Part shown: positions 27,183 through 37,092 of the stretch, one piece after another
How positions within the stretch are numbered: position 1 is the stretch's first letter
Layout: every line of letters begins with the position of its first letter
NCBI RefSeq assembly: GCF_003719825.1
Contig: NZ_RIBS01000005.1
Span: forward strand, 124,001-188,000
Source: Montanilutibacter psychrotolerans
Lineage (GTDB): Bacteria; Pseudomonadota; Gammaproteobacteria; Xanthomonadales; Xanthomonadaceae
Direction of reading: 5' to 3'
Length of the DNA stretch: 64,000 nucleotides
Made by a program: the position numbers and the translations under genes
Notes under the pieces: model-generated
What the model was told of the DNA's origin: nothing
Databases searched by the model: none
Seen by the model: only the letters and a program-made list of their open reading frames with translations

Positions 27183-28433
27183 ATGTTCAAACCCATCCCC
27201 GTAGCGATCGGCCTGCGCTACCTGCGCGCCAAGCGCCGTAATGGTTTCATCTCCTTCATCTCGATGGCCTCGATCCTCGGCATCGCCCTGGGCGTGGCGG
27301 CGCTGATCACCACCCTGGCGGTGATGAGCGGTTTCCAGCGCGAGATCCGCGACCGAATGCTGCAGATGGCGTCGCACGCCACGGTCAGCGCCGCCGGCGA
27401 GCCGCTCGCCGACTGGCAGCGCGCAATCGCCGTCGCCGCTGCCGATCCACGCGTCGCCGGCGCCGCGCCCTACGTCGAGAAGGAGGCGCTGCTGGCCGGT
27501 TCGCGCAACCAGCCGGCCATCGTGCGCGGCGTGCTGCCAACCGAAGAAGGCAAGGTGTCGGTGCTGGGCCAGAAGATGGTCAAGGGGCAGGGCCGTCTCG
27601 ACTCGCTGGTCGCCGGCCGCTTCAACATCATTCTCGGCAAGGAGTTGGCCATCTGGCTGGGCGTCGGCGTTGGCGACAGCGTGGTGGTCACCACCTCCGA
27701 TTTCCGCAGCACCCCCCTGGGCGCGGTGCCGCAACTCAAGCGTTTTTCCGTCAGCGGCATCTTTGAGGCCGGCTACAGCGAGTTCGACCGCGGCATGGCA
27801 TTCGCCAACATGCACGACATGCAGCGCGTGCTGCGCATGGGCGATGGCGTCACCGGCGTGCGCCTGAAACTGCACGACATGGACCGGGCATTCGAGGTGG
27901 CGCGCGACCTCGCGCTCAAGCTCGGCGGGCCGTATCGCGTCAGCGACTGGGCCAGCGAGAACGCCAACATGTTCCGCGCGCTCAAGATGGAGAAAACCAT
28001 CATGGCGATCCTGCTGTCGCTGATCATCGCGATGGGCGCGTTCAACCTGGTGTCCTCGCAGGTGATGCTGGTCACCGACAAGCAGGCCGACATCGCCATC
28101 CTGCGCACGCTCGGGCTGGCACCGCGCGCGGTGATGCAGGTGTTCGTGGTGCAGGGCACACTTATCGGCGTGATCGGCACCGTGCTGGGTGTGATCGGCG
28201 GCGTGCTGCTGACCCTCAACCTGGAGTACATCCTGGCGGCAATCGAATGGGCGCTGGGCGTCCAACTGCTGCCCGAGGATGTGTACTACATCACCGGTTT
28301 GCCCACCGAGCTGCAGACCACCGACGTGGTCACCATTGCGATCGTGGCCTTGCTGATGGCGTTCGTGGCAACGATCTACCCGGCGTGGCGCGCCGCGCGT
28401 ACCCCGCCGGCGGAGGCGCTGCGCTATGAGTGA
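27183..28433 (+). CDS. lolC: Lipoprotein-releasing ABC transporter permease (LolC/LolE)
   Basis: LolC/E with LolD extracts outer-membrane lipoproteins from the inner membrane and hands them to LolA. The 416-residue product starts with [30 protein letters not shown], shown here as the first membrane helix near residues 23-50. It has a large periplasmic domain (about 50-265) and three further helices at about 270-300, 320-350 and 375-400. The C-terminal [18 protein letters not shown] is typical of the FtsX/LolC family. Only one permease gene is present, so the complex may be a homodimer of this subunit (LolF-like), or a second permease gene lies elsewhere. It overlaps lolD by 8 bases. Confidence 0.92.
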   Translation: MFKPIPVAIGLRYLRAKRRNGFISFISMASILGIALGVAALITTLAVMSGFQREIRDRMLQMASHATVSAAGEPLADWQRAIAVAAADPRVAGAAPYVEKEALLAGSRNQPAIVRGVLPTEEGKVSVLGQKMVKGQGRLDSLVAGRFNIILGKELAIWLGVGVGDSVVVTTSDFRSTPLGAVPQLKRFSVSGIFEAGYSEFDRGMAFANMHDMQRVLRMGDGVTGVRLKLHDMDRAFEVARDLALKLGGPYRVSDWASENANMFRALKMEKTIMAILLSLIIAMGAFNLVSSQVMLVTDKQADIAILRTLGLAPRAVMQVFVVQGTLIGVIGTVLGVIGGVLLTLNLEYILAAIEWALGVQLLPEDVYYITGLPTELQTTDVVTIAIVALLMAFVATIYPAWRAARTPPAEALRYE

Positions 28434-29193
28434 GGCGATGCACCAGAATCCATCCGACACCAGTGCTGCAACCGCGCGCGAACGCCACGACGAGGTGGTG
28501 TTGCGCTGCGAAGGCCTGAGCAAGACCTATTCCGAAGGAACCCTGTACACGCCGGTATTCGATGGCCTCGAGCTGGACGTGCGCCGGGGCGAGACCGTCG
28601 CCGTGCTGGGTGCCTCCGGCGCCGGCAAGAGCACCCTGCTGCACCTGTTGGGGGGCCTGGACACACCTTCGGCCGGTGAGGTGTACGTCACCGGCACGAT
28701 GATGAGTGCCTTGTCGGACGCGGCACGCGGGGCGCTGCGCAATCGCGCGCTCGGCTTCGTCTACCAGTTCCACCACTTGCTGCCCGAGTTCACTGCGCTG
28801 GAGAACGTCATGTTGCCGGTGCTGCTGCGGACCGGGCGTGACAGTCCGTCGGTGGCCGAGGCCAGCCGGCACGCGCGCGAACTGCTGGAATCGGTAGGCC
28901 TGGGCCACCGACTGCAGCACAAACCCGGTGAGCTTTCCGGTGGCGAGCGCCAGCGTGCCGCCGTGGCGCGGGCGCTGGTCAATCGTCCGGCCTGCGTGCT
29001 CGGCGACGAACCCACCGGCAATCTCGACGAGAAAACCGCAGCCACCGTGTTCGACCTGATGCTCTCGCTTAATCGGGAGCAGGGCACCAGTCTGGTGCTG
29101 GTAACCCACGACCGCCGCCTCGCGCGGCGCCTGGACCGCGTGCTGGAACTGCACGAGGGCAAGCTGAGGCAACTGGCCCCGCACGAGGTGTAG
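28426..29193 (+). CDS. lolD: Lipoprotein-releasing ABC transporter ATPase
   Basis: LolD drives lipoprotein release with ATP. The 255-residue product has Walker [10 protein letters not shown], the signature LSGGERQR, Walker [10 protein letters not shown] and the H-loop VTHDRR, plus the [14 protein letters not shown] segment characteristic of LolD. An N-terminal extension of about 22 residues precedes the domain. The start overlaps lolC. The last 14 codons lie in the first copy of a diverged tandem duplication that also contains the beginning of comEC, described separately. Confidence 0.95.
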   Translation: MSEAMHQNPSDTSAATARERHDEVVLRCEGLSKTYSEGTLYTPVFDGLELDVRRGETVAVLGASGAGKSTLLHLLGGLDTPSAGEVYVTGTMMSALSDAARGALRNRALGFVYQFHHLLPEFTALENVMLPVLLRTGRDSPSVAEASRHARELLESVGLGHRLQHKPGELSGGERQRAAVARALVNRPACVLGDEPTGNLDEKTAATVFDLMLSLNREQGTSLVLVTHDRRLARRLDRVLELHEGKLRQLAPHEV

Positions 29194-29393
29194 CCATGGA
29201 CGACGCGGCAAGGACGCCGCCGTTTCGAATTGCCGCCAAAGCGGCGCTGTTGATCGGAACCACAGCCGCCCTCACGAGGGCACGCTGAAGCAACTGGCCC
29301 GCACGAGGTGTCGCCATGGACGACGCGGCAAGGACGCCGCCGTTTGGAACTGCCGCCGCAGCGGCGTTGTTGATCGGAACCACCGCCGCCCTC
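29153..29393 (+). repeat. Diverged tandem duplication across the lolD/comEC junction
   Basis: Bases 29153-29273 (copy 1) and 29274-29393 (copy 2) are near-identical direct repeats with 8 substitutions and one single-base deletion in about 120 positions. Each copy contains the lolD 3' end and the comEC 5' end. In copy 1 the lolD stop is intact and a comEC-like ATG (29196) opens a 30-codon frame that ends at TGA 29286-29288. In copy 2 the lolD stop is TCG and the ATG at 29316 is the real comEC start. The truncated comEC copy is a remnant, not a gene. Confidence 0.93.
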
Positions 29394-31682
29394 GGGCTGC
29401 CCTGGCTTTCGCCTTGGTGGTTGGCGCTCGCCGTGCTCGGCATCGGGGTCGCCGGCTGGTGGCACGGCCGGGCTGGGCGCTGGTACGGCCCCCTCCTGAC
29501 GGGATTTGCGCTGGCCAGCCTGCACGCCGCGCATGCCCTCTCGCTGCAATTGCCGGCAGACCTGACCCGCCTCGAAACGCGGATTGCCGGGCGCATCGTC
29601 GAGCTGCCCGTGCACGAGCCGCGTCGCACGCGGCTGGATGTCCGCGTCGACAACGATGTCTCGCAGCCGGCTGCTCTGCGGGGTCGGCTTCTGCGCCTGG
29701 CCTGGTACAGCGACAACCCGGAAGCTCGCCGCGAGTTGCTGGCCGGTCAGCGCTGGCAGTTCGACGTGCGGCTGCGAGCACCGCGCGGGCTGCGCAATCC
29801 CGGTGGCATGGACGCCGAGATGCACGCGATGGCACGCCGCGTCACGGCCAACGGGTACATCCGCGAACCCTCGCTTGCCCGGCTCCTGGCATCCCCCACG
29901 GGACTCCAGGCCTGGCGCGAACGCATGTCGACGCGTATTGCGGGTAGCGTTTCCAATCCGGCGGCGCGATTCGTGCAGGCCCTGTCGGTTGGCGACACGC
30001 GCGGCCTCGACGATGGCGACTGGGCAGTGTTGCGCGCCAATGGCCTGACCCACCTTGTCGCGATCTCGGGATTCCACGTCGGCCTGGTGGCCGGGCTGTT
30101 CAGCCTGCTGGCGCGCGTGCTGTGGTGGCTGCTTCCCGGTCTTGCGCGGCGTTGGCCCCGGCAGATTGCCGCGGCGCTGGCTGCCGTGGCGGGCGCCAGC
30201 CTGTACACGGCGGTCGCCGGGTTTGCCCTGCCGACAGTGCGCACGTTGCTGATGATCGCCATCCTGGCCCTGGTCCGTGTCGCACGGCGCCCGCTCGGCG
30301 GGTTCGACACGCTCGCGCTGGCGGCGATCGCGATGTTGCTGGTGGATCCGTTGGCGGTGCTCGCCGCGGGATTCTGGCTGAGCTTTCTTGGCGTGGCTTG
30401 GTTGCTCTGGTGCCTGCCGCCATCGTCCGAGCCCGCGAGCCGCGGCGCCATGATCGGCGACCTGGTGTCGGCACAGGGCGTTGCGTCGCTGGGGTTGTTG
30501 CCGCTGGGCGTGGTGCTGTTTGGCCAGGCATCGTTGGCCGGGCCGATCGCAAACCTGATCGCGGTGCCATGGTGGAGTCTGGTGGTGGTGCCACTAGCGC
30601 TGGTGGGTACGGGCCTGGAAGGCCTGCACGCGGGGTGGGGGCAGTGGTGCTGGCAGGCGGCCGCATGGTGCTTCCAGCAAAGCTGGCCACTGTTCGATTG
30701 GCTGGCCGGCAGCGGACTGGCGCTGTGGTGGCTGCCAGAGGCAGCGTGGTACGCGTTGCCGCTCGCGCTGCTCGGCGCATTCTGGCTGTTGCTACCGCGT
30801 GGCGTTCCCGGCAAGGCGCTGGCGTTGCTGCTGTGGCTGCCGTTGCTGTGGCCACAGCGGCACCTGCCGGCAACGGGGGAGGCCGAACTGGCCATGCTCG
30901 ACGTGGGGCAGGGCTTGTCGGTGCTGGTACGTACCCGCCATCACACCCTGCTGTACGACATGGGGCCGGCCGTGCGCGATGGCTTCGATGCCGGCGAGCG
31001 CGCCGTGGTTCCGGCGCTGCATGCGCTGGGCGTGCGCCGGCTGGACGCTGCCGTCGTCAGTCACGGCGACAACGACCACGCGGGCGGCTACCCGGCCGTC
31101 GCTGCCGTGTTTCCGGCCGATGCGGGTTACGCGCCGGCCGATTCGCCGGTCGCGGGCAAGGCGCTGTGCGAGGCGGGGCGTCGCTGGACCTGGGATGAGG
31201 TCGAGTTCGCCTTCCTGCACCCTCCACCGCACTTTCCCTACCTGGGCAACGAGTCGAGTTGCGTGCTTCGCATTCGTGCCCGGCACGGCTCGGCGTTGCT
31301 GACCGGCGATATCGGCCAGGTGGTCGAGCGCGACCTGGTGCGTCTGCATGGGGACGAGCTGCGCTCCGACGTGGTGCTGGCGGCCCACCACGGAAGCGGT
31401 GGCTCGTCCGATCCGGGGTTCGTTCAGGCAACGCGCCCGCAGCGGGTGCTGGTGTCGTCCGGCCACGGCAACCGGTTCGGGCATCCCAAGCCGGACGTGC
31501 TTGCGCGGTGGGCCAAGGTTGGCGCGCAATCCGTGGATACCGCCCGCGACGGCGCGGTCCGGGTGCGGCTGCTGGCAACCGGGGTGGAGGTCGAAACGCG
31601 ACGTGCGGCACGCCCGCGCTTCTGGGACGCCGCCCGGCGGTCGGCAACGGCGCCGGCTGGGCTATCCTATCGGCCTGAATAA
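29316..31682 (+). CDS. comEC: DNA internalization-related competence protein ComEC/Rec2
   Basis: ComEC forms the inner-membrane channel that takes up single-stranded DNA during natural transformation. The 788-residue product has an N-terminal membrane and OB-like region and a central competence domain with many helices, including the conserved HLVAISGFHVGLVAG. A C-terminal metallo-beta-lactamase-like domain carries VVSHGDNDHAGG and LAAHHGSGGSSDP. The ATG at 29316 is the second of two near-identical start regions produced by a tandem duplication; the first copy is out of use because of a stop codon. The gene is followed after 24 bases by exbB, an order conserved in related gammaproteobacteria. 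Confidence 0.93.
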   Translation: MDDAARTPPFGTAAAAALLIGTTAALGLPWLSPWWLALAVLGIGVAGWWHGRAGRWYGPLLTGFALASLHAAHALSLQLPADLTRLETRIAGRIVELPVHEPRRTRLDVRVDNDVSQPAALRGRLLRLAWYSDNPEARRELLAGQRWQFDVRLRAPRGLRNPGGMDAEMHAMARRVTANGYIREPSLARLLASPTGLQAWRERMSTRIAGSVSNPAARFVQALSVGDTRGLDDGDWAVLRANGLTHLVAISGFHVGLVAGLFSLLARVLWWLLPGLARRWPRQIAAALAAVAGASLYTAVAGFALPTVRTLLMIAILALVRVARRPLGGFDTLALAAIAMLLVDPLAVLAAGFWLSFLGVAWLLWCLPPSSEPASRGAMIGDLVSAQGVASLGLLPLGVVLFGQASLAGPIANLIAVPWWSLVVVPLALVGTGLEGLHAGWGQWCWQAAAWCFQQSWPLFDWLAGSGLALWWLPEAAWYALPLALLGAFWLLLPRGVPGKALALLLWLPLLWPQRHLPATGEAELAMLDVGQGLSVLVRTRHHTLLYDMGPAVRDGFDAGERAVVPALHALGVRRLDAAVVSHGDNDHAGGYPAVAAVFPADAGYAPADSPVAGKALCEAGRRWTWDEVEFAFLHPPPHFPYLGNESSCVLRIRARHGSALLTGDIGQVVERDLVRLHGDELRSDVVLAAHHGSGGSSDPGFVQATRPQRVLVSSGHGNRFGHPKPDVLARWAKVGAQSVDTARDGAVRVRLLATGVEVETRRAARPRFWDAARRSATAPAGLSYRPE

Positions 31683-31706
31683 CACGGCCTTGGGCCGGAG
31701 GTTCGC

Positions 31707-32363
31707 GTGCTGGAATTGGTCAAGGCCGGCGGTTGGCCGATGATCCCGCTGTTGCTGTTGTCGGCGATCGCCCTGGCGATCATCGCGGAGCGGGCCTGGA
31801 CACTGCGTCGCAAGGTGGTGCTGCCACCGGCGTTGGGCAAGGAAGTCCGGACCTGGGCTGCGGGCGGCAAGCTCGACCCGGCCCACATCGAATCCCTGCG
31901 CAGCAATTCGCCGCTGGGCGAGCTGCTGGCCGCGGCCCTGGACGTCCGTCACCGTCCGCGGGACCTGATCCGCGAGCGCATCGAGGACGTCGGTCGCCAT
32001 CTCGTGCACCGCATGGAGCGCTACCTCAACACGCTCGGCACGATCTCCGCTGCCGGTCCGCTGCTGGGCCTGTTCGGCACGGTGGTCGGCATGATCCAGA
32101 TGTTCCTGGGCATCCTCGACCACGGCATTGGCGACGTGACCCAGCTCGCCGGCGGTATCGGCAAGGCGCTGGTGTGCACCGCCGCGGGCATGATCGTTGC
32201 CATCCCGGCACTCATGGCGCACCGCTGGTTCCGCGGTCGCATTTCCGAGTACATCGTCGCGATGGAGCACGAGGCCATCCAGCTGCTCGACGTGATCGAG
32301 CCGCACGCGGCGGTGCGCCCGGTCGCGCCGGCGCCCGCGCCCGTGGCCAAGAAGACCGCCTGA
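31707..32363 (+). CDS. exbB: MotA/TolQ/ExbB proton channel family protein
   Basis: ExbB/TolQ subunits form a proton channel that energises TonB- or Tol-type envelope work. The 218-residue product has three membrane helices: about residues 11-29, then the pair around LNTLGTISAAGPLLGLFGTVVGMI and GGIGKALVCTAAGMIVAIPALMA. The TISAAGPLLGLFGTVVGM segment is the family hallmark. It starts at a GTG (31707) with GGAG upstream and is followed after 12 bases by exbD. Position upstream of msbA and lpxK suggests a role linked to envelope or LPS assembly rather than siderophore uptake, but this is inferred from order only. Confidence 0.92.
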   Translation: MLELVKAGGWPMIPLLLLSAIALAIIAERAWTLRRKVVLPPALGKEVRTWAAGGKLDPAHIESLRSNSPLGELLAAALDVRHRPRDLIRERIEDVGRHLVHRMERYLNTLGTISAAGPLLGLFGTVVGMIQMFLGILDHGIGDVTQLAGGIGKALVCTAAGMIVAIPALMAHRWFRGRISEYIVAMEHEAIQLLDVIEPHAAVRPVAPAPAPVAKKTA

Positions 32364-32375
32364 GGTCCCGCCCGC

Positions 32376-32816
32376 ATGCGCATTCGCGACCACCGCGCCG
32401 ACGACGAGCCGGAGATCAACCTGGTTCCGTTGATCGACGTGATCCTGGTGCTGATCATCTTCTTCGTGGTCACCGCCACCTTCGACGCCCGCTCGATCCT
32501 CAAGATCGAACTGCCGCGCGCCACCGGTGAGCCAGCCCGCGAGACCGACAAGGCACTGAGCCTCCTGGTCAACGCCGACGGTCGCTATTTCGTGGACGAC
32601 CGCGAGGTGCTGCGCGACGATATCGAGTCGCTCAAGGTGACCCTGGTCGAGGTGGTCGGCAGCGATCGGGAACGCCCGGTACTGCTGCGCGCCGATGCGC
32701 GCACGCCGCACCAGGCGGTTGTCACCGCGTACGACGCGCTTGGCCAGCTCGGCTTCCGCCGCGTAATGATCGCCACCGCGCCCGAGGCACGGGCAGCCGC
32801 AGGTGCCACCCGGTGA
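32376..32816 (+). CDS. exbD: Biopolymer transport protein ExbD/TolR
   Basis: The 146-residue product has one N-terminal membrane helix with the family motif EINLVPLIDVILVLIIFF; the Asp in PLIDV is the proton-carrying residue. A periplasmic domain follows with LLRADARTPHQAVV. It works with the adjacent exbB. The stop overlaps the GTG start of msbA (GTGA at 32813-32816), indicating translational coupling. Confidence 0.92.
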   Translation: MRIRDHRADDEPEINLVPLIDVILVLIIFFVVTATFDARSILKIELPRATGEPARETDKALSLLVNADGRYFVDDREVLRDDIESLKVTLVEVVGSDRERPVLLRADARTPHQAVVTAYDALGQLGFRRVMIATAPEARAAAGATR

Positions 32817-34561
32817 CCACGGCCGAATCGCCGTGGCAGACCTACCGCCGGCTGATCTCCTTCGCCCGGCCCTACCGCGGCCTGCTGCTGCTGGCGCTGG
32901 TCGGGATGCTGCTGGAAGCGGCTGCCGGTGCCGGTTTCACCAAGCTGATGGAGCCGGTGGTCAACGACACCTTCATCGAGCGTGATGCGCGCCTGAGCGT
33001 ATTGCTGCCGTTGGCGATCGTCGGACTGTTCGTGGTGCGCGGCATCGCCGGCTACGTCGCCGACACCAACATGGCGCGCGCCGGACGCAGCGTCGCCCGC
33101 GACATGCGCGTCAACGTGCTGGGCAAATACCTGCGCCTGCCGGGCCTGCGCTTCGACAACGAACCGGTGCCGTCGATGCTGGTGCGGCTGGGCTCGGACA
33201 GTGACCAGGTCGCACAGGCCGCGGTCGACGCGTTCAAGGTCATGCTGCAGCAGTCGTTCCAGATCCTGGGTGCGCTGGTGGTGATGTTGTCCACCAGCTG
33301 GCAGGTGACGATGGCGATCCTGGTCCTGGGGCCACCGCTGGCGCTGATCATGGACCGTGTCGGACGGCGCTACCGCAGCATCAGCCACCGCGTGCAGGAA
33401 AGCGGTGCACTGCTGCTCCAAGCTGCCGACCAGGCGCTGTCCAACCAGCAGGAAGTGAAGATCTACGGCGCCCAGGGCGTTGAGCTGGAGCGCTACGCCC
33501 GCCAGGCCAACGTTGGCCTCAAGCTGAGCATGAAGGTCGAGGCGACGCGCAGCATCTCCTCGGCGATGGTGCAGCTGATGGGCTCGGTGGCACTGGCGCT
33601 GCTGCTGTTCTTTGCCGGTCGCGAGGCCGCGGCCGGACGGCTCAGCGCCGGCGGCTTCGTCGCGCTGATGATGGCGATGATGGCGATGATCCCCGCGCTC
33701 AAGCAGCTGACCAACGTGCAGGGCATGGTGCAGCGTGGCGTGGCGTCGGCCGAGCGCTTGTTCAGCGTGCTCGACGCCGCGGACGAGATCGACGAGGGAA
33801 CGCGTCCGCTGGCACGCGCGCAGGGCCTGATCGAGTTCCGTGACGTCACCGCGCGTTACCCGGGCCAGGACCGGCCGGCACTGGCCGATATCAGTTTCAC
33901 CGCGCGTCCGGGTACGGTCACCGCGATCGTCGGACGTTCGGGCAGCGGCAAGTCCAGCCTGATCAAGCTGATTCCGCGCTTCTACGAATCCGAGGCCGGG
34001 CAGATCCTGCTCGACGGCCACCCGATCCAGGACTATCCGCTGGCCGACGTGCGCCGGCAGATCGCCCTGGTTGGCCAGCAGGTCATGCTGTTCGACGGGA
34101 GCGTTGCGGCCAACGTGGCCTATGGCGAGCTGGAAAATACCGGTGCCGACAACCTCCAGCAGGCGATCCGCGACGCCAACGCGATGGAGTTCGTCGAACG
34201 GCTGCCCGACGGGCTGCAGGCGGGCATCGGCAGCAAGGGCGGCAAGTTGTCCGGTGGTCAGCGGCAACGCCTGGCGATCGCCCGGGCGATGCTCAAGGAC
34301 GCCCCGATCCTGATTCTCGACGAGGCCACCGCCGCGCTCGACAACGAATCCGAACGCCTCGTGCAGGACGCGCTCGAACGGCTGATGCCCGATCGCACCA
34401 CGCTGGTGATCGCCCACCGGCTGTCCACGGTCGAGCACGCCGACCAGGTGCTGGTCCTCGACGAGGGACGCATCGTCGAGCGCGGCAGCCATCGCGAACT
34501 GCTGGCCAGGGACGGGTTGTACGCGCACCTGCACCGCATGCAGTTCCGCGAGGGCCAATGA
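32813..34561 (+). CDS. msbA: Lipid A export ABC transporter ATP-binding/permease MsbA
   Basis: MsbA flips lipid A-core across the inner membrane. The 582-residue half-transporter has six membrane helices in its first 320 residues, followed by the ATPase domain with Walker [11 protein letters not shown], signature LSGGQRQR, Walker [17 protein letters not shown] and the H-loop HRLSTV. The start is a GTG overlapping the exbD stop, and the stop overlaps the lpxK ATG by four bases. The neighbours lpxK and kdsB, both in lipopolysaccharide synthesis, support MsbA over a generic multidrug exporter. Confidence 0.94.
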   Translation: MTTAESPWQTYRRLISFARPYRGLLLLALVGMLLEAAAGAGFTKLMEPVVNDTFIERDARLSVLLPLAIVGLFVVRGIAGYVADTNMARAGRSVARDMRVNVLGKYLRLPGLRFDNEPVPSMLVRLGSDSDQVAQAAVDAFKVMLQQSFQILGALVVMLSTSWQVTMAILVLGPPLALIMDRVGRRYRSISHRVQESGALLLQAADQALSNQQEVKIYGAQGVELERYARQANVGLKLSMKVEATRSISSAMVQLMGSVALALLLFFAGREAAAGRLSAGGFVALMMAMMAMIPALKQLTNVQGMVQRGVASAERLFSVLDAADEIDEGTRPLARAQGLIEFRDVTARYPGQDRPALADISFTARPGTVTAIVGRSGSGKSSLIKLIPRFYESEAGQILLDGHPIQDYPLADVRRQIALVGQQVMLFDGSVAANVAYGELENTGADNLQQAIRDANAMEFVERLPDGLQAGIGSKGGKLSGGQRQRLAIARAMLKDAPILILDEATAALDNESERLVQDALERLMPDRTTLVIAHRLSTVEHADQVLVLDEGRIVERGSHRELLARDGLYAHLHRMQFREGQ

Positions 34562-35583
34562 GCGGACCCGGATCCGCCCCGCGCGGGCAACAACCGCCTT
34601 ACTGGTACGGCGATACGCCCGTTCCGCTGCACGCGCGCCTGCTCGCCGGGCTGTATGCCGGTGTCACCGCATTGCGTCGCCGCCTATATCACGCGGGCCT
34701 CCTGCGTCGCCGTCATCCGGGTGTTCCGGTGCTGGTGGTGGGCAACATCACCGCCGGCGGCGCCGGCAAGACCCCATTGACGATCGAGCTGGTCGAACGG
34801 CTGCGCGCGGCCGGCTGGAACCCGGGCGTGGCCAGTCGCGGCTACGGCCGAAACAACGCCCGCAAACCCATCTGGGTCGAGCGCGGCATGGATCCGGTGG
34901 AAGGTGGCGACGAACCGGTGCTGATCGTGCGACGCACCGGCGTGCGCCTGCGCGTGGACCGCAATCGCGCGGCCGCTGCGCGCGCGCTGGCCGCGGCGGG
35001 CTGCGATATCGTGGTCTGCGACGACGGCCTGCAACATTATCGGCTCGCCCGCGATGTCGAGATCGAGGTCGTCGATGGCCGGCGCCGTTACGGCAACGGC
35101 CAACTGCTTCCAGCCGGACCGCTGCGCGAACCGCCGGAGCGCGGAGCGGCCTGCGATTTCCGCGTGGTCAACGGCGGTGGGCCAGGGCAGCCCGGTGCAG
35201 GATTCGGCGAATGGCCGATGCGACTGCTCGCTGACCAGGCGTTGCCGCTGGGCGGTGGTCGTCCGCGGCCGCTGGTGTCGTTTGCCGGACTACGCGTGCA
35301 CGCGGTCGCCGGCATCGGCGATCCCGAGCGCTTCTTCTCGATGCTGCGTGGATTGGGCATTGCCGTGGTGCCGCACGCGTTTGCCGATCACCATCGGTAC
35401 AGCGCGGAAGACTTCGAGTTCGGTAGCCGGTTGCCGGTGCTGATGACCGAAAAAGACGCGGTCAAGTGCGCCGAATTCGTCACCGAGCTGCACTACAGCG
35501 TGCCGGTGCGCGCCGATCTGCCCGAGGCCTTCTGGGTCGCGTTGCTCGATCGCCTGCCACGACCGGCCAGGGAGCCCAAATGA
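34558..35583 (+). CDS. lpxK: Tetraacyldisaccharide 4'-kinase
   Basis: LpxK phosphorylates the 4' position of tetraacyldisaccharide-1-phosphate to give lipid IVA, at the inner membrane. The 341-residue product has an N-terminal amphipathic/hydrophobic segment, a P-loop in [19 protein letters not shown] and the downstream [21 protein letters not shown], both typical of the family. It is coupled to msbA upstream (ATGA) and to kdsB downstream (ATGA at 35580-35583). Confidence 0.95.
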   Translation: MSGPGSAPRGQQPPYWYGDTPVPLHARLLAGLYAGVTALRRRLYHAGLLRRRHPGVPVLVVGNITAGGAGKTPLTIELVERLRAAGWNPGVASRGYGRNNARKPIWVERGMDPVEGGDEPVLIVRRTGVRLRVDRNRAAAARALAAAGCDIVVCDDGLQHYRLARDVEIEVVDGRRRYGNGQLLPAGPLREPPERGAACDFRVVNGGGPGQPGAGFGEWPMRLLADQALPLGGGRPRPLVSFAGLRVHAVAGIGDPERFFSMLRGLGIAVVPHAFADHHRYSAEDFEFGSRLPVLMTEKDAVKCAEFVTELHYSVPVRADLPEAFWVALLDRLPRPAREPK

Positions 35584-36371
35584 CACCAGCCGACCCCCGC
35601 GATGCCGACGGTTTTGTCGTGGCCATCCCGGCGCGCTACGCCGCATCGCGATTGCCCGGCAAGCCGTTGCGTGCGCTTGCCGGAGAGCCGCTGGTGCTGC
35701 ACGTCGCACGCCGGGCGCTGGCCGCTGGCGCGCGCGAGGTGTGGGTCGCTGCCGATGACGATCGCATCGCCGCCGCGCTGACCGGCTGCGGCGTGCGCGT
35801 CGCCATGACATCGCCGGACCACGCGTCCGGCACCGATCGCCTCGCCGAATGCGCGCGTATCGCCGGCTGGAGCGATGACACCATCGTCGTCAACCTGCAG
35901 GGCGACGAACCCTTCGCGCCCGCGGCCGGCATCCGCGCCGTGGCGGGGTGCCTGCGGGCGAGCGGGGCGGTGATGTCCACGCTGGCGACGCCGATCGACG
36001 ACGTCGACACCCTGTTCGATCCGAACGCCGTCAAGCTCGTGCGTGCCGCCAATGGCGACGCCCTTTACTTCAGCCGTGCCCCGTTGCCCTGGCCGCGCGA
36101 TGCATTCGCCGCGGATCGCTCGCGCCTGCCTTCGGGTGGACACTGGCTTCGCCACATCGGCATCTACGGCTACCGCGCCGGCTTCCTGCAGCAGTTCGCG
36201 GCGATGCCCGCCGGGCGGCTGGAGCAGGTCGAATCGCTGGAGCAGTTGCGTGTGCTTGAGGCCGGTCATCGCATCGCGGTCGCGCTGACGCCGGAGCCGT
36301 TCCCTCCCGGCGTCGATACGCCTGACGACCTCATCCGCGCCGAGGCGCACCTCGCCGGCGGCCATGGCTGA
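35580..36371 (+). CDS. kdsB: 3-deoxy-manno-octulosonate cytidylyltransferase
   Basis: KdsB makes CMP-Kdo for the LPS inner core. The 263-residue product shows [17 protein letters not shown] (nucleotide-binding loop), [24 protein letters not shown] with the metal-binding Asp, and [12 protein letters not shown]. It starts within the lpxK stop and its own stop overlaps the following phosphatase start by eight bases. Confidence 0.95.
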   Translation: MTPADPRDADGFVVAIPARYAASRLPGKPLRALAGEPLVLHVARRALAAGAREVWVAADDDRIAAALTGCGVRVAMTSPDHASGTDRLAECARIAGWSDDTIVVNLQGDEPFAPAAGIRAVAGCLRASGAVMSTLATPIDDVDTLFDPNAVKLVRAANGDALYFSRAPLPWPRDAFAADRSRLPSGGHWLRHIGIYGYRAGFLQQFAAMPAGRLEQVESLEQLRVLEAGHRIAVALTPEPFPPGVDTPDDLIRAEAHLAGGHG

Positions 36372-36864
36372 GCCATTGCGCCTGCTGGTGGTGTGCCTGG
36401 GCAACATCTGCCGCTCGCCGATGGCCGAGGGCGTGCTGCGTGCGCGCATCGCGGCGTCGCCGCTGGCGGGTCGGGTCGAGGTCGATTCGGCCGGCACCGG
36501 CGACTGGCACGTCGGGCATGCGCCGGACCCGCGCGCGGTGGCCATGGCGGCGCGGCACCACGTCGACATCTCCGGGCAGCGCGCGCGGCAGTTCGGCGTC
36601 GTCGACGCAGGCCAGCACGACTGGCTGCTGTGCGCCGACACCACCAACCTGCGCGACGTTCGCGCGCGACTGCCCCACCAGGACCGCGCGCGTGCCGCGC
36701 TGCTGCTGGACTGGTGCGACGGGTCGGTGGCGGGCGCGGAAGTGCCGGACCCGTACACCGGCGGCGAGCCGGAATTCGAGTACGCCTGGCGGCTGCTGGA
36801 CACCGCCGCGCAGGCCGCCGTCCAACGCTTGCTGCAGTTGCCGGTTTCCCGCTGGCGCAGCTGA
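36364..36864 (+). CDS. Low-molecular-weight protein tyrosine phosphatase
   Basis: The 166-residue product has the phosphate-binding loop CLGNICRS (catalytic Cys11, Arg17) and the general-acid motif DPYTGG near residue 129. Enzymes of this family dephosphorylate tyrosine kinases or other proteins that control exopolysaccharide export; here the target is unknown. It overlaps the kdsB stop, so it belongs to the same operon, and a gene of this type next to kdsB is also found in pseudomonads. Confidence 0.92.
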   Translation: MAEPLRLLVVCLGNICRSPMAEGVLRARIAASPLAGRVEVDSAGTGDWHVGHAPDPRAVAMAARHHVDISGQRARQFGVVDAGQHDWLLCADTTNLRDVRARLPHQDRARAALLLDWCDGSVAGAEVPDPYTGGEPEFEYAWRLLDTAAQAAVQRLLQLPVSRWRS

Positions 36865-37092
36865 GCCGCCCGACGCATTGTCGTACGTGATCGATCCGGA
36901 CCGGGCTGCGCGACCCGACCGTGTGCGGTTCGACCCAATCACGGCAACGTGCTTGATCGTGACGCTTGCCGATACCATCTCATTGTCGATGCCCGCCATC
37001 CTGCAGCCCCTGTTGCTTGCCTTCCCGCCCACGACCGCGCGCCCCGCGTCGTGCGCGCCGCCGCGCGCGCGGGCCCAGCTGGAGCGCACCCG

